From Actinomadura macrotermitis (GTDB taxonomy: Bacteria; Actinomycetota; Actinomycetes; Streptosporangiales; Streptosporangiaceae), in contig NZ_WEGH01000003.1 of the NCBI RefSeq assembly GCF_009604375.1, positions 930,001-994,000 on the forward strand: a stretch of DNA of 64,000 nucleotides, in the 5' to 3' direction. The translations under genes and the position numbers were made by a program. Of this stretch, positions 55,988-64,000 are shown in pieces (positions within the stretch are counted from its first letter, which is position 1; every line of letters begins with the position of its first letter). The notes below the pieces were generated by a model that worked only from the letters and a program-made list of their open reading frames with translations, was not told the DNA's origin and made no database searches.

Positions 55988-57223
55988 ATGCCGAAAGCGC
56001 CGACGACTCCTCCCCTCTACCGCGACCTGGGACGTGACGGCCGTCTTCTCGTCGCGGCACGCGCGCTGCGCACCTTCGGATACGGCTGCACCAGCGTGCT
56101 GCTGGCGCAGATGCTCACCGAGGACGGCGACGCGCCCTGGCAGGTCGGCCTGCTGCTGGCCGTCGCGTCGGCCGGATCGGTCGCCGCCAGCCTGGTCCTC
56201 GGCCTGTTCGCCGACGCCTGGGGGCGGCGGCGGGTGCTGACGGCCTGCGGCTGCCTGATGGCCGTGGCCGGCGTCCTGTTCGCGGTCAGCGAGTCCTACC
56301 CCGTCCTGATCGCCGCCGCGTTCATCGGCACCATCTCGCCGTCCACCAACGACAACACCCCCTTCTCCGGCGTCGAGCAGGCCGTCCTCGCCCAGACCTG
56401 CCCGGCCGGCCGGCACACCCGCGTCTTCACCTGCTACAACGTCGCCGCCATGGCGGCCGGGGCGCTCGGCGGCCTGGCCGCCGCGGGACTGGGCCTCCAG
56501 ACGTGGGCGACGCCGGGCGACGCCGCGTTCGTCCTGTACGCGGGCCTGGCGGCCGGCACCGTGCTGCTGTTCCGGCGGCTGACGCCCGACGCCGAGGCCG
56601 TCCGGACGGTGGAACGCGGCGACGCCCCCGAGCGCACCGGAACGCGCGTGCCGGCCCCGGTACGCCGCTTGGCCGCCCTGTTCGCCCTCGACGCCTTCTC
56701 CGGCGGCCTGGCCGTCCAGGCGGTGCTGGCCTGGTGGTTCGCGCACCGCTACGGGGCCACCACCGCCCAGCTCGGCCTGGTCTTCTTCGCCGCGAACCTG
56801 CTGCCCGCCCTCGCCCAGCTCACCGTGCCCTTCCTGGCCGCCCGCCGGGGCCTGCTGGCCGCGATGCTGCTCCCGCACGCCGCCGCCAACGTCCTGCTGG
56901 CCTGCGTCCCGTTCGCGCCGACCCTCGGCACGGCGGTGGCCCTGCTGCTGGCCCGCCAGACCCTGTCGAAGATCGACGTCCCGGCTCGCCAGGCGTTCAC
57001 CGCCGCCGCCGTCGCGCCCGCCCACCGCACCACCGCGGCCAGCATGACCAGCCTGGCCCGCAGCATCGCGGTCTCGGTCAGCCCCATGGCCGCGACCGCC
57101 CTGCTCACCGGCCCCCTCGCCCTGCTGGGGGCGCCCCTGCTGCTGGGAGCCGCGCTCGGCCTCGGCTACGACCTCACCATCTGGCGCACCTACCGCACCA
57201 CGGCCACCCCCGCCGACGCCTAG
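55988..57223 (+). CDS. MFS transporter
   Basis: 411 residues from the ATG at 55988 (the frame is open further upstream because of the LysR remnant). Twelve hydrophobic segments. The loop 2-3 signature is GLFADAWGRRRVLTACG, the MFS GxxxDRxGRR pattern, and FFAANLLPALAQLTVPFLAARRG opens the second half. Direction and substrate are unknown; drug or metabolite export is the usual guess. No clear ribosome site is seen before the ATG. Confidence 0.88.
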   Translation: MPKAPTTPPLYRDLGRDGRLLVAARALRTFGYGCTSVLLAQMLTEDGDAPWQVGLLLAVASAGSVAASLVLGLFADAWGRRRVLTACGCLMAVAGVLFAVSESYPVLIAAAFIGTISPSTNDNTPFSGVEQAVLAQTCPAGRHTRVFTCYNVAAMAAGALGGLAAAGLGLQTWATPGDAAFVLYAGLAAGTVLLFRRLTPDAEAVRTVERGDAPERTGTRVPAPVRRLAALFALDAFSGGLAVQAVLAWWFAHRYGATTAQLGLVFFAANLLPALAQLTVPFLAARRGLLAAMLLPHAAANVLLACVPFAPTLGTAVALLLARQTLSKIDVPARQAFTAAAVAPAHRTTAASMTSLARSIAVSVSPMAATALLTGPLALLGAPLLLGAALGLGYDLTIWRTYRTTATPADA

Positions 57224-57497
57224 TCACGGCGGTCAGGCTTGGGAGAACTCCAGGCGGAGGGGGACGCACCTCTACGTTACGCCGGAATAGACGGTCCGTC
57301 ACCGGCCGAATTAATGGCACTGTGATCCATGTCATAGCGCTGCGGGAAACTTATGATCTCTTTTGCAGCTCACGCATGTCAAAGTCGCTGATTTGTTCAT
57401 CGGCGGTGACCCAAGGGCGCGCGTCCTTGGTTGTCGGTGCCGGACGAGAACTCAATACTGTGGGGCTCTCCCGGCGCACGACGAATGCGAGTGATCC

Positions 57498-58862
57498 GTG
57501 CTGTCCCAGGCACTGCAAGGCCGTTCCCTCGCGCACGAGCGGGCGGCACTGGACGAGCCCGCGGCACGGGTCCCCTGGATCCTGGCCGTCGCCCTCGGGA
57601 GCGTCTACGCGCTCTTCTCCCTTCTCCGGCATCGGCGAATGGAGACGGCCGGGTATGATCTGGGAATTTTCGACCAGGCTGTCCGGTCTTATGCCCATTT
57701 GCAGATGCCGGTGGTCCCCCTGAAGGGGCCGGGATTCAACCTGCTCGGCGACCATTTCCATCCCGTCATCGCCCTTCTCGCGCCGCTGTACTGGCTCTGG
57801 GACGACCCGCGCATGCTGCTCGCCGCCCAAGGCGTCCTGTTCGCGCTCTCCACGGTTCCGATCTGCCGTTTCGCCATGGGGCGGCTTGGCCGAGATGCTG
57901 GAATCGGGGTGACCGTCGCCTATGGGCTGTCGTGGGGGCTGCAAGGGGCGGTCGCCTTCGACTTCCACGAGATCGCCTTCGCGGTCCCGCTGATGGCCTG
58001 CGTCATGGTCCGCCTGGCCGACGAGCGGTATCGGGCCGCCGTCCTGTGGAGCCTGCCGCTCCTGCTCGTCAAGGAGGACATGGGCCTCGCCGTCGCGGCC
58101 GTCGGCGGCTTCCTGCTCCTGCGCCGCAAGTGGCGGCTGGGCCTGGCGGCCGGCGCGGCCGGTGCGGCGGGGTCGGCGCTGGCCGTCCTGGTCGTCCTCC
58201 CGCATTTCAGCCCGTCCGGTGAGTACCGGTACTGGAATCAGATGGGCACGCCACCGGGGATCGCCGAGCACCCGCAGCGGCTCGTTCTGCTGCTCTGCGT
58301 CCTCGGGGTGACCGGTTTCGTGGCGCTGCGGTCGCCGCTGCTGCTCATCGCCGCCCCGCTGCTGCTGCCGCGGCTGGCGTCCGGCGTGTCCATGCAGTGG
58401 AGCACGGGCATCGTCCATTACAACGCGATCCTGATGCCGATCGTGTTCGTGGCGTTCGTCGACGGTGTCAGGCGGCTGCGCAAGCCGCTGCTCGCCCATA
58501 CCGCGCTGGTCATCGCGCTGGGAGCGCTGCCGTTCCTGCCGTTCGCGCGGCTGGTCCAGCCGGGCTTCTACTCGACGCCGGCCCATGTGCAGGCGGCGCA
58601 GCGGCTGATGGCGCGTATTCCGGACGGGGCCGCCGTCGCCGCCGGGAACCGGCTCGTCCCCCAACTCACCGCGCGCTGCCAGGTCACCCTCTTCGCCGAC
58701 GTGCACCACCGGCCCGTCGACTGGGTCATCGTCGACACCGGGCGGCTGACGGGTGTCCCCGCTCCCGAGGACGCGCAAAAAGCCGCACTGCGCGACCTGC
58801 CCGCACGCGGTTACGCCGAGGTCGCCCGGCAGGACGGGATCGTGCTGTTCCGTCGGCGGTGA
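57498..58862 (+). CDS. DUF2079 membrane protein
   Basis: 454 residues from a GTG. GYDLGIFDQAVRSYAHLQMP and LLGDHFHPVIALLAPLYWLW are DUF2079 hallmarks, followed by about nine membrane segments and FDFHEIAFAVPLMAC. The last 110 residues (RLMARIPDGAAVAAGNRLVPQLT, WVIVDTGR) form an outer domain. The family is thought to be GT-C-like, with the conserved Asp in YDLGIFDQ as a candidate catalytic residue. The 274-bp upstream region and the first codons are less GC-rich than neighbours, with a TATGAT at 57352-57357 as a possible -10. Confidence 0.88.
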   Translation: MLSQALQGRSLAHERAALDEPAARVPWILAVALGSVYALFSLLRHRRMETAGYDLGIFDQAVRSYAHLQMPVVPLKGPGFNLLGDHFHPVIALLAPLYWLWDDPRMLLAAQGVLFALSTVPICRFAMGRLGRDAGIGVTVAYGLSWGLQGAVAFDFHEIAFAVPLMACVMVRLADERYRAAVLWSLPLLLVKEDMGLAVAAVGGFLLLRRKWRLGLAAGAAGAAGSALAVLVVLPHFSPSGEYRYWNQMGTPPGIAEHPQRLVLLLCVLGVTGFVALRSPLLLIAAPLLLPRLASGVSMQWSTGIVHYNAILMPIVFVAFVDGVRRLRKPLLAHTALVIALGALPFLPFARLVQPGFYSTPAHVQAAQRLMARIPDGAAVAAGNRLVPQLTARCQVTLFADVHHRPVDWVIVDTGRLTGVPAPEDAQKAALRDLPARGYAEVARQDGIVLFRRR

Positions 58863-58887
58863 GGCCCCGCGGCCTCACCGCCGACGG

Positions 58888-60561
58888 TCACAGACCGAGG
58901 TCTGCCAGCCCCGGCAGCACCGCGCGGGCCCCCTCGCGGGCCTCGGCGGCCGTGCGGGACGTGCGCGCCGCAGCAGCAGCGGCCCGGCACTCGGCGAGGG
59001 TGTGCCGGGCGAGCGCGGCCCGCACCAGCGGCAGCGACGGCGCGCTCATCGACAGCGACGTCACCCCCAGCCCGACCAGGACGCAGGCGAGCGCCGGGTC
59101 GCCCGCCGCCTCCCCGCAGACCCCGCAGGGCACGCCCGCCTTCGCCGCGTAGGACACAAGGTCCAAGATGGCCGGCTGCCAGGGGTCCTGCAGATGGGAC
59201 AGGCCACCGATCTGCCGGTCGGCCGCGCAGGCGTACTGGGTGAGGTCGTTGGTGCCGACGCTGAAGAACTCCACTTCCGGCGCCAGGTCGCGCGCGCGCA
59301 GCGCCGCCGCCGGAACCTCGACCATGACGCCCGGGTGCTCGATGCCCGCCTCGCGGCAGGCCGCGGCGAACGCGGCGGCCTCGCCGGAGTCGGTGACCAT
59401 GGGCGCCATCACCTGGAGCTTGGCCGTGGTGCCCTTGGCCGCGCGGGCAAGCGCGCGCAGCTGCGCCGACATGACGTCGGGGTGCCGTTGCAGCATCCGC
59501 AAGCCGCGTTCGCCGAGCGCCGGATTCGGCTCGTCCGACGGCGGCGGCAGGAACGCCAGCGGCTTGTCGGCGCCCGCGTCCAGTGCCCGCACCACGACGC
59601 GGCCGTCGGGGAACGCCTCCAGCACCTTGCGGTAGGCGTCCTCCTGCTCGCTGTCGGCCGGCGGGGCGGCGCGGTCCAGGAACAGGAACTCGGTCCGGTA
59701 GAGGCCGACGCCCTCGGCGCCGTTGGCGAGCGCCGCGGCCAGGTCCTTCGGGCCGCCGATGTTGGCCAGCAGCGGGACGGCGTGGCCGTCCTTGGTGGCG
59801 CCGGGCCCGGCCGGCTCGGCGAGGACCGACGCGCGCGCGGCCGCGGCGGCCCCGGCCTCCGCGACCTGCTCCTCGGACGGGTCGATGACGACCGTGCCCG
59901 CCGCGCCGTCCACCAGCACGACGGTCCCGTCGGGCAGCCCGGTCGCGCCGCGCAGCGCCACCACCGCCGGGACGCCCATGGTGCGCGCCAGGATCGCGGT
60001 GTGGCTGGTCGGCCCGCCCTCCTCGGTGACGAACGCCAGCACCTTCGCCGGGTCCAGCACGGCGGTGTCGGCGGGCGCCAGGTCCCGGGCGACCAGCACG
60101 AACGGCTCGTCGGACTCGGGGACGCCCGGCATCGGCAGGCCGAGCAGCCGCGCCACCGCGCGGTCGCGGATGTCGTCGAGGTCGGTGACCCGCGCGGCCA
60201 GGTAGTCCCCGGCCCCCGCGAGCATCTCCCGGTACACCCCGAACGCCTCGAACACCGCGCGGGCCGCGCCGACGCCGTCCGCGACGCGGGCGTTGACGCC
60301 GTCGGCCAGGCCGGGGTCGCGGGCCATCAGCGCCTGGGCGTTCAGCACGTCCCGGCCGTCGGTGTTGCCCGCCGCGGCGGCCTGCGCGCCGCGCGCCTCC
60401 AGGTCGGCGGCGACGGCGTCCAGCGCGGCCAGCGCCCGCTCGGCGTCGCCGGGCCGGGCCGGCTCACCGGCGGCCGGCTCGGGCACCGCGCCGGCGACGG
60501 TGCGCACCGGCCCGTGCCCGGCGCCGGGGCTGACGCCGGCGCCGCGCAGCAGCTCAGGCAC
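58888..60561 (-). CDS. ptsI: PTS phosphoenolpyruvate-protein phosphotransferase (EI)
   Basis: 557 residues, slightly shorter than the usual 570. The phosphorylated His lies in FVTEEGGPTSHTAILARTMG. The C-terminal PEP-binding barrel has GVGLYRTEFLFLDR, EVEFFSVGTNDLTQYACAADR and the catalytic Cys in AGVPCGVCGEAAGDP. It takes phosphate from PEP and passes it to HPr. The GTG start overlaps the HPr stop by 8 bases. EI and HPr being within the amino-sugar operon suggests GlcNAc uptake is the main PTS use here. Confidence 0.95.
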   Translation of the reverse strand: MPELLRGAGVSPGAGHGPVRTVAGAVPEPAAGEPARPGDAERALAALDAVAADLEARGAQAAAAGNTDGRDVLNAQALMARDPGLADGVNARVADGVGAARAVFEAFGVYREMLAGAGDYLAARVTDLDDIRDRAVARLLGLPMPGVPESDEPFVLVARDLAPADTAVLDPAKVLAFVTEEGGPTSHTAILARTMGVPAVVALRGATGLPDGTVVLVDGAAGTVVIDPSEEQVAEAGAAAAARASVLAEPAGPGATKDGHAVPLLANIGGPKDLAAALANGAEGVGLYRTEFLFLDRAAPPADSEQEDAYRKVLEAFPDGRVVVRALDAGADKPLAFLPPPSDEPNPALGERGLRMLQRHPDVMSAQLRALARAAKGTTAKLQVMAPMVTDSGEAAAFAAACREAGIEHPGVMVEVPAAALRARDLAPEVEFFSVGTNDLTQYACAADRQIGGLSHLQDPWQPAILDLVSYAAKAGVPCGVCGEAAGDPALACVLVGLGVTSLSMSAPSLPLVRAALARHTLAECRAAAAAARTSRTAAEAREGARAVLPGLADLGL

Positions 60562-60826
60562 TTTCGGGCTCCGGCTGCGACAGCAGCCGCTGCAGCCGCT
60601 CCAGCAGCTCGTCGGCGCCGTCGCCCTCGGCGCGCAGCGTGACCTCCTCGCCGTGCCGGGCGTCCAGGCCGAGCACCGCCAGGATGCTCTTGGCGTTCAC
60701 CGGGTCGTGGCCGGGCCGGCCGACGGTGACGTCCATCGGCGCCTTGGCCGCGGTCTGCACGAACAGCGCGGCCGGGCGGGCGTGCAGCCCGACCTTGGAC
60801 TCGATCTTGACGGTGCGCTCGCTCAC
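60554..60826 (-). CDS. ptsH: Phosphocarrier protein HPr
   Basis: 90 residues from a GTG after CAGGAG. VGLHARPAA gives phospho-His15, and NAKSILAVLGL places Ser47 at the regulatory-serine position, although HPr kinase is not usual in actinobacteria. It relays phosphate from EI to the IIA protein encoded two genes upstream. Overlaps ptsI by 8 bases. Confidence 0.96.
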   Translation of the reverse strand: MSERTVKIESKVGLHARPAALFVQTAAKAPMDVTVGRPGHDPVNAKSILAVLGLDARHGEEVTLRAEGDGADELLERLQRLLSQPEPESA

Positions 60827-60839
60827 TGGGAACTCCTGT

Positions 60840-61505
60840 TCAGGCCGCGGGCACCCGCAGCGCGGGGCCGGGCAGCACGTCTACTTCGCTGAGGTCGGCG
60901 ACCACGTGGTCGGCCGCGGCCAGGGCGCGGCGCGACTGGGTCGTGGTCACGGCAATGCAGGTCATACCCGCCGCCTTGACGGCGGCCACCCCCGCGGGCG
61001 CGTCCTCGAACGCGACCATGTCGGCGGCGGGCAGGCCGAGCCTGGCGGCGGCGGCGAGGAAGCCCTCGGGGTCGGGCTTGCCGACCAGGACGTCGTCGGC
61101 GGTCACCACGACCTTCATCAGGTCCGCGACGCCGAGGGTGGCCAGCAGGCCCTCGGCGTACGGGCGCACGCCCGAGGTCACCACGGCCAGCGGCGTCCCG
61201 GCCTCGTGCAGCGCCCGCACCAGCGGCACCGAGCCGTGGACGGGCCGCACGGCCGGCAGGTCGGGGTCGTTCTCGTAGGAGACCGCCTGGTGGAACAGCT
61301 CCTCGACGGTCCGGCCCGGGAACAGGTGCAGCGTGTCGGCGAGCGCCTCGCGGCCGCGGCGCCCGGTGAACGACGACAGCAGCGCGTCGTCGCAGGGGAC
61401 GCCGTGCGCGGCGAACAGCCGCGCCCACATCATCCGGTTCCGCGGTTCGGTGTCGATCAGCGTCCCGTCCAGGTCGAAGACCACCGCGGCGGGCGTCAGC
61501 TCCAT
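60840..61505 (-). CDS. HAD phosphatase/phosphoglucomutase-like (cap C1)
   Basis: 221 residues. All four HAD motifs: VFDLDGTLIDTEPRNR (Asp pair), VVTSGVRPY (Ser/Thr), Lys in VGKPDPEGFLAAA and VAFEDAPAGVAAVKAAG. This is the beta-phosphoglucomutase or sugar-phosphatase (YniC/YfbT) group. It overlaps the IIA gene by 10 bases and precedes HPr by 13, so it is in the amino-sugar PTS operon. Dephosphorylation of excess sugar phosphate is a plausible but unproved role. Confidence 0.9.
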   Translation of the reverse strand: MELTPAAVVFDLDGTLIDTEPRNRMMWARLFAAHGVPCDDALLSSFTGRRGREALADTLHLFPGRTVEELFHQAVSYENDPDLPAVRPVHGSVPLVRALHEAGTPLAVVTSGVRPYAEGLLATLGVADLMKVVVTADDVLVGKPDPEGFLAAAARLGLPAADMVAFEDAPAGVAAVKAAGMTCIAVTTTQSRRALAAADHVVADLSEVDVLPGPALRVPAA

Positions 61506-61945
61506 GTGAACAGCTCGGTGCCCTTGTGCACCCGGCCGTCCTCCAGGACGCCCGCCAGGTCGGCGGCGCTCGCGTCGAGCGCGACGACGGCGCAGATCGG
61601 CGAGCGGCCGCCCGCCTCGATCGCGGCGGGGTCCCAGGACACCAGCGGCTGCCCGGCGTCGACCTCCGCGCCCTCGGCGGCCAGCAGCGTGAAGCCCTCG
61701 CCCTTCAGCTGGACGGTGTCGATGCCGAGGTGCACCAGCACCCCGTGGCCCTCGGCGTCCACCACCACGTAGGCGTGCGGGTGCAGCTTGACGATCTTCC
61801 CGGTGACCGGGGCGATGGCCTGGCCGGGGGCGCGGTCGGGGTCGACGGCGGTGCCCGGCCCGACCATGGCCTGGGCGAACACCGGATCGGGCACCCCGGC
61901 CAGGCCGACGACGCGGCCGGCGACCGGGGACAGTACTCGGGTCAT
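61496..61945 (-). CDS. crr: PTS glucose-family IIA component
   Basis: 149 residues; GGAGG before the ATG. Beta-sandwich IIA-Glc: VLSPVAGRVVGLAGVPDPVFAQAMVG, HPHAYVV (His57) and GVLVHLGIDTVQLKG with phospho-His72. It takes phosphate from HPr and gives it to IIB. A stand-alone IIA is the Streptomyces arrangement (crr), where it serves GlcNAc uptake. It follows the IIB gene by 22 bases. Confidence 0.93.
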   Translation of the reverse strand: MTRVLSPVAGRVVGLAGVPDPVFAQAMVGPGTAVDPDRAPGQAIAPVTGKIVKLHPHAYVVVDAEGHGVLVHLGIDTVQLKGEGFTLLAAEGAEVDAGQPLVSWDPAAIEAGGRSPICAVVALDASAADLAGVLEDGRVHKGTELFTWS

Positions 61946-61967
61946 GACGGTTGCCTCCGGGGGCGGC

Positions 61968-62201
61968 TCAGTCGAGGAGGTCCTCGATGTCGCTGGCGAT
62001 GGTGTCGGCCTCGGGGCCGACCACGACCTGCACCACGGTGCCGCTGCGCATGACGCCGAACGCGCCGGCGGCCTTCAGCGCGGCCTCGTCGACCCGTCCG
62101 GCGTCGGAGACCTCGGTGCGCAGCCGGGTCGCGCACGGCTCGATCTCGACGATGTTGCCCGCGCCGCCCAGGGCGGCGACGATGGCCTCGGCCTTGTCCA
62201 T
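61968..62201 (-). CDS. PTS GlcNAc/glucose-family IIB component
   Basis: 77 residues; GAGGAG before the ATG. IVEIEPCATRLRTEVSD holds the phospho-Cys23 in the CATRLR motif of the glucose/GlcNAc IIB family. It equals the Streptomyces NagF type, a separate IIB that works with a membrane IIC (NagE). No IIC gene is in the visible operon. It lies 18 bases after the SIS gene. Confidence 0.93.
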   Translation of the reverse strand: MDKAEAIVAALGGAGNIVEIEPCATRLRTEVSDAGRVDEAALKAAGAFGVMRSGTVVQVVVGPEADTIASDIEDLLD

Positions 62202-62219
62202 GGTGTGTCTCCTCGGTTG

Positions 62220-63263
62220 TCAGTCGGTCTGGGTGACCTTGTTGAGGCCGCGCGGCACGTCCGGGTCCAGCCCGAGCGCGCGGGCCAGGTTCTCGACCAG
62301 GATCTGGCCGGGGACGATGAGGCCGAGCGGCGCGACCCATTCGGGCAGGTCGGGCCCGGCCAGCGCGGCGGTGCTCGCGCCGGCCAGCCCGGCGCCGCCG
62401 CCGATGCCGAACGCCTGCGCGCCGGCGCCGCGGACCCGCTCGGCGAGCGCGACGGTGCCCGGCAGCGTCGGGCCGCTGTCCGCGGCCACCAGCAGCGCCG
62501 GGGTCTGGGCGTCGACGACGGCGATCGGGCCGTGCAGCAGGTCGGCGTAGGACAGGCCCATGGCGTGCAGGTAGCACGCCTCCTTGATCTTCAGGGCGAG
62601 CTCCAGCGCGGTGCCGAACGCGATGCCGCGCCCGGACACGACCGCGCCGGGCACCCGCGCCAGCGCCGCGACGATCTCGGGCAGCGCGGCCGACGCCTCG
62701 GTCGCCTCGATCACCCGCGCCACCTCGTCCGGGACGCCGCGCAGCTCCTCGGCGTCCACGTCCGCGCCGAGGCCGAGGCCGAGCACCGCCAGCGCGGCCA
62801 GCTGGGTGGTGTAGGTCTTGGTCGCCGGGACGGCCAGCTCCTCGCCGGCCTCGGTGATCAGCGCGACCTCGGCGGCCTCGGCGAGCGGCGAGCCGGCGCC
62901 GTTGGTGACCGCGACGGTCCGGGCGCCGCAGCGGGCGGCCCAGTCCAGCGTCTGCACGATCTCCTCGGTCTTGCCGGACTGGCTGATCGCGACGGCGAGC
63001 ACGCCCGACAGGTCCAGGTCGCGCTTGTAGGTGGTGGCGATGGACGGCGCGGCCAGCGTGGCGAGCCGGCCGGTGTGCGACTCCACCAGGTAGCGGCCGT
63101 AGACGGCGGCGTTGTCGGACGAGCCGCGCGCGATGAACAGCACCTGGCGGGTGTCCCTGGCGAGCCGCCCGATGTCGGACAGGCGCGGCAGCAGGCCGTC
63201 GATCGTGCGGCGCAGCGCGGCGGGCTGCTCGCCGATCTCGGTGCGCATGCGGCTGGTGCTCAT
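62220..63263 (-). CDS. SIS-domain glucosamine-6-phosphate deaminase/isomerase-like protein (NagB-II type)
   Basis: 347 residues from the ATG at 63261-63263 with AGAGGGGG upstream. Two SIS domains like the GlmS isomerase half: VLFIARGSSDNAAVYGRYL, AVAISQSGKTEEIVQTL, then VSGRGIAFGTALELALKIKE and LHGPIAVVD. There is no glutaminase domain. Such proteins act as GlcN-6-P deaminases (NagB-II) or keto-sugar isomerases. Coupling by a 4-base overlap to nagA makes deamination of GlcN-6-P to fructose-6-P the most likely activity. Confidence 0.9.
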   Translation of the reverse strand: MSTSRMRTEIGEQPAALRRTIDGLLPRLSDIGRLARDTRQVLFIARGSSDNAAVYGRYLVESHTGRLATLAAPSIATTYKRDLDLSGVLAVAISQSGKTEEIVQTLDWAARCGARTVAVTNGAGSPLAEAAEVALITEAGEELAVPATKTYTTQLAALAVLGLGLGADVDAEELRGVPDEVARVIEATEASAALPEIVAALARVPGAVVSGRGIAFGTALELALKIKEACYLHAMGLSYADLLHGPIAVVDAQTPALLVAADSGPTLPGTVALAERVRGAGAQAFGIGGGAGLAGASTAALAGPDLPEWVAPLGLIVPGQILVENLARALGLDPDVPRGLNKVTQTD

Positions 63264-64000
63264 GATCCCCCTCTGAAGACGTTCTGCCCGTTGATCCAGG
63301 TCGCAAGCGCCCGGTGGTCCGGCCCGAGCCAGACCAGGTCGGCGGCGGCGCCGGGAGTGATCCGGCCGAGGTCGGGGCGGCCGATCAGGTCGGCCGGGAC
63401 CCGGGTGGCGGCGTCGATCGCGGTGACCGGGTCGACGCCGACGCGCACGCAGTTGCCGATCGCCTCGTCCAGCCGCAGGCCGGAGCCGGCGATGGTGCCG
63501 TCGGCGCGCAGCGGCGGGCCGGACTCGGGCATGGTGATCGGCTCGCCGCCGAGCTCGTAGACGCCCGGCGGCATGCCGGCGGAGGCGGCGGCGTCGGTGA
63601 CCAGCACGACCCGCCCGGCGGCGGCGCGGAACACCAGCGCGCACACCTCGGGCGCGACGTGGTGCAGGTCGGCGATCAGGCCGGGGTGCAGCCGGTCGTC
63701 GACGAGGGCCTGCGCGGCGACGCCGGGTTCGCGGTGGTGGATCCCGGTCTGCGCGTTGAAGATGTGGGTGACCTTGCGGGCGCCGGCCTCGGCGGCGGCG
63801 GCGGTCTGCGCGGCGGTCGCGTCGCTGTGGCCGACGCTGACGAGCACGCCGGCGGCGGTCAGCGTGCGGATCGCCTCCAGCGCGCCGGCCCGCTCGGGGG
63901 CGAGGGTGACGAGCTTGACCAGGCCGGTCTCCAGCAGCGTCGCGATCGCCTCGGGCGTCGGGTCGACCAGGTGGGCGGCGTTGTGCGCGCCCTTGCGCTT
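63260..64000 (-). CDS. nagA: N-acetylglucosamine-6-phosphate deacetylase (N-terminus beyond the right edge)
   Basis: The last 246 residues are visible; the frame is open to position 64000. It begins at KRKGAHNAAHLVDP, and the metal-site His is in VSVGHSDATAAQT, then THIFNAQTGIHHREPG (two His) and the catalytic Asp in VVLVTDAAASAGM, closing with TRVPADLIGRPDLGRI and GAAADLVWLGPD. It deacetylates GlcNAc-6-P to GlcN-6-P for the next gene. Its stop overlaps the SIS start by 4 bases. Confidence 0.95.
   Translation of the reverse strand, partial: KRKGAHNAAHLVDPTPEAIATLLETGLVKLVTLAPERAGALEAIRTLTAAGVLVSVGHSDATAAQTAAAAEAGARKVTHIFNAQTGIHHREPGVAAQALVDDRLHPGLIADLHHVAPEVCALVFRAAAGRVVLVTDAAASAGMPPGVYELGGEPITMPESGPPLRADGTIAGSGLRLDEAIGNCVRVGVDPVTAIDAATRVPADLIGRPDLGRITPGAAADLVWLGPDHRALATWINGQNVFRGGS

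Overview
The window is about 64 kb of very GC-rich DNA. It has frequent GTG starts, densely packed genes, Streptomyces-style DUF397/XRE/HATPase regulators, a mycothiol/DinB-type protein, a 180-kDa-type NAD-glutamate dehydrogenase and a tmRNA/SmpB/FtsEX locus. This points to a filamentous actinomycete. My best guess is Actinomadura or another Streptosporangiales member, which is an inference from gene style and not a search result. No rRNA, tRNA, CRISPR array, transposase or phage gene was found. The one RNA gene is a tmRNA. The region reads as chromosomal core with patches of lineage-specific lipoproteins and regulators.

Layout. 1-2031: membrane GT-C-like protein (runs off the left edge) and a methyltransferase. 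2289-4174: two secreted WDG-repeat propeller paralogues, the first broken by a frameshift. 4226-13720: a fused two-domain acyl-CoA dehydrogenase, membrane proteins, two SDR enzymes with AraC and TetR regulators, and a phosphodiesterase with a pilin-like leader. 13851-15453: a DUF397 / XRE-DUF5753 / HATPase module around a 26-bp perfect palindrome. 15522-21574: a divergent adenylate kinase, ssrA, a transpeptidase-like protein lacking all catalytic motifs, smpB, ftsX and ftsE. 22092-26837: a small zinc-ribbon membrane protein, prfB and three related lipoproteins. 26860-35163: NAD-glutamate dehydrogenase, a membrane Ser/Thr kinase, an NlpC/P60 hydrolase and a triple-repeat HTH protein.

35164-43959: acetoacetyl-CoA synthetase, cupin, HAD proteins, pruA, a GT-C membrane protein and an acyl-CoA dehydrogenase. 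44007-48687: a peptidoglycan-sugar recycling locus, with murQ and an RpiR regulator divergent from a BadF-type sugar kinase and a NagZ-type lipoprotein. 48745-55139: a lipoprotein, a secreted HAD phosphatase, and a four-gene operon of two ATP-grasp ligases plus a MacB/FtsX-type ABC exporter. 55387-57223: a scar where a hemerythrin-like gene and a LysR gene both lost their 5' ends, followed by an MFS transporter. 57498-58862: a DUF2079 membrane protein. 58888-64000: nagA (runs off the right edge), a SIS deaminase/isomerase, PTS IIB, IIA, a HAD phosphatase, HPr and EI, forming one GlcNAc-uptake operon without a IIC gene in view.

The two sugar loci are complementary. NagZ, the kinase and MurQ feed wall-derived amino sugars toward GlcNAc-6-P, and NagA plus the SIS protein feed that into central metabolism. 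The strongest leads for follow-up are the ssrA tag-frame anomaly, the catalytically empty transpeptidase beside smpB, the degenerate adenylate kinase, the hemerythrin/LysR deletion scar, the twin ATP-grasp/ABC operon and the palindrome-centred DUF397 module.
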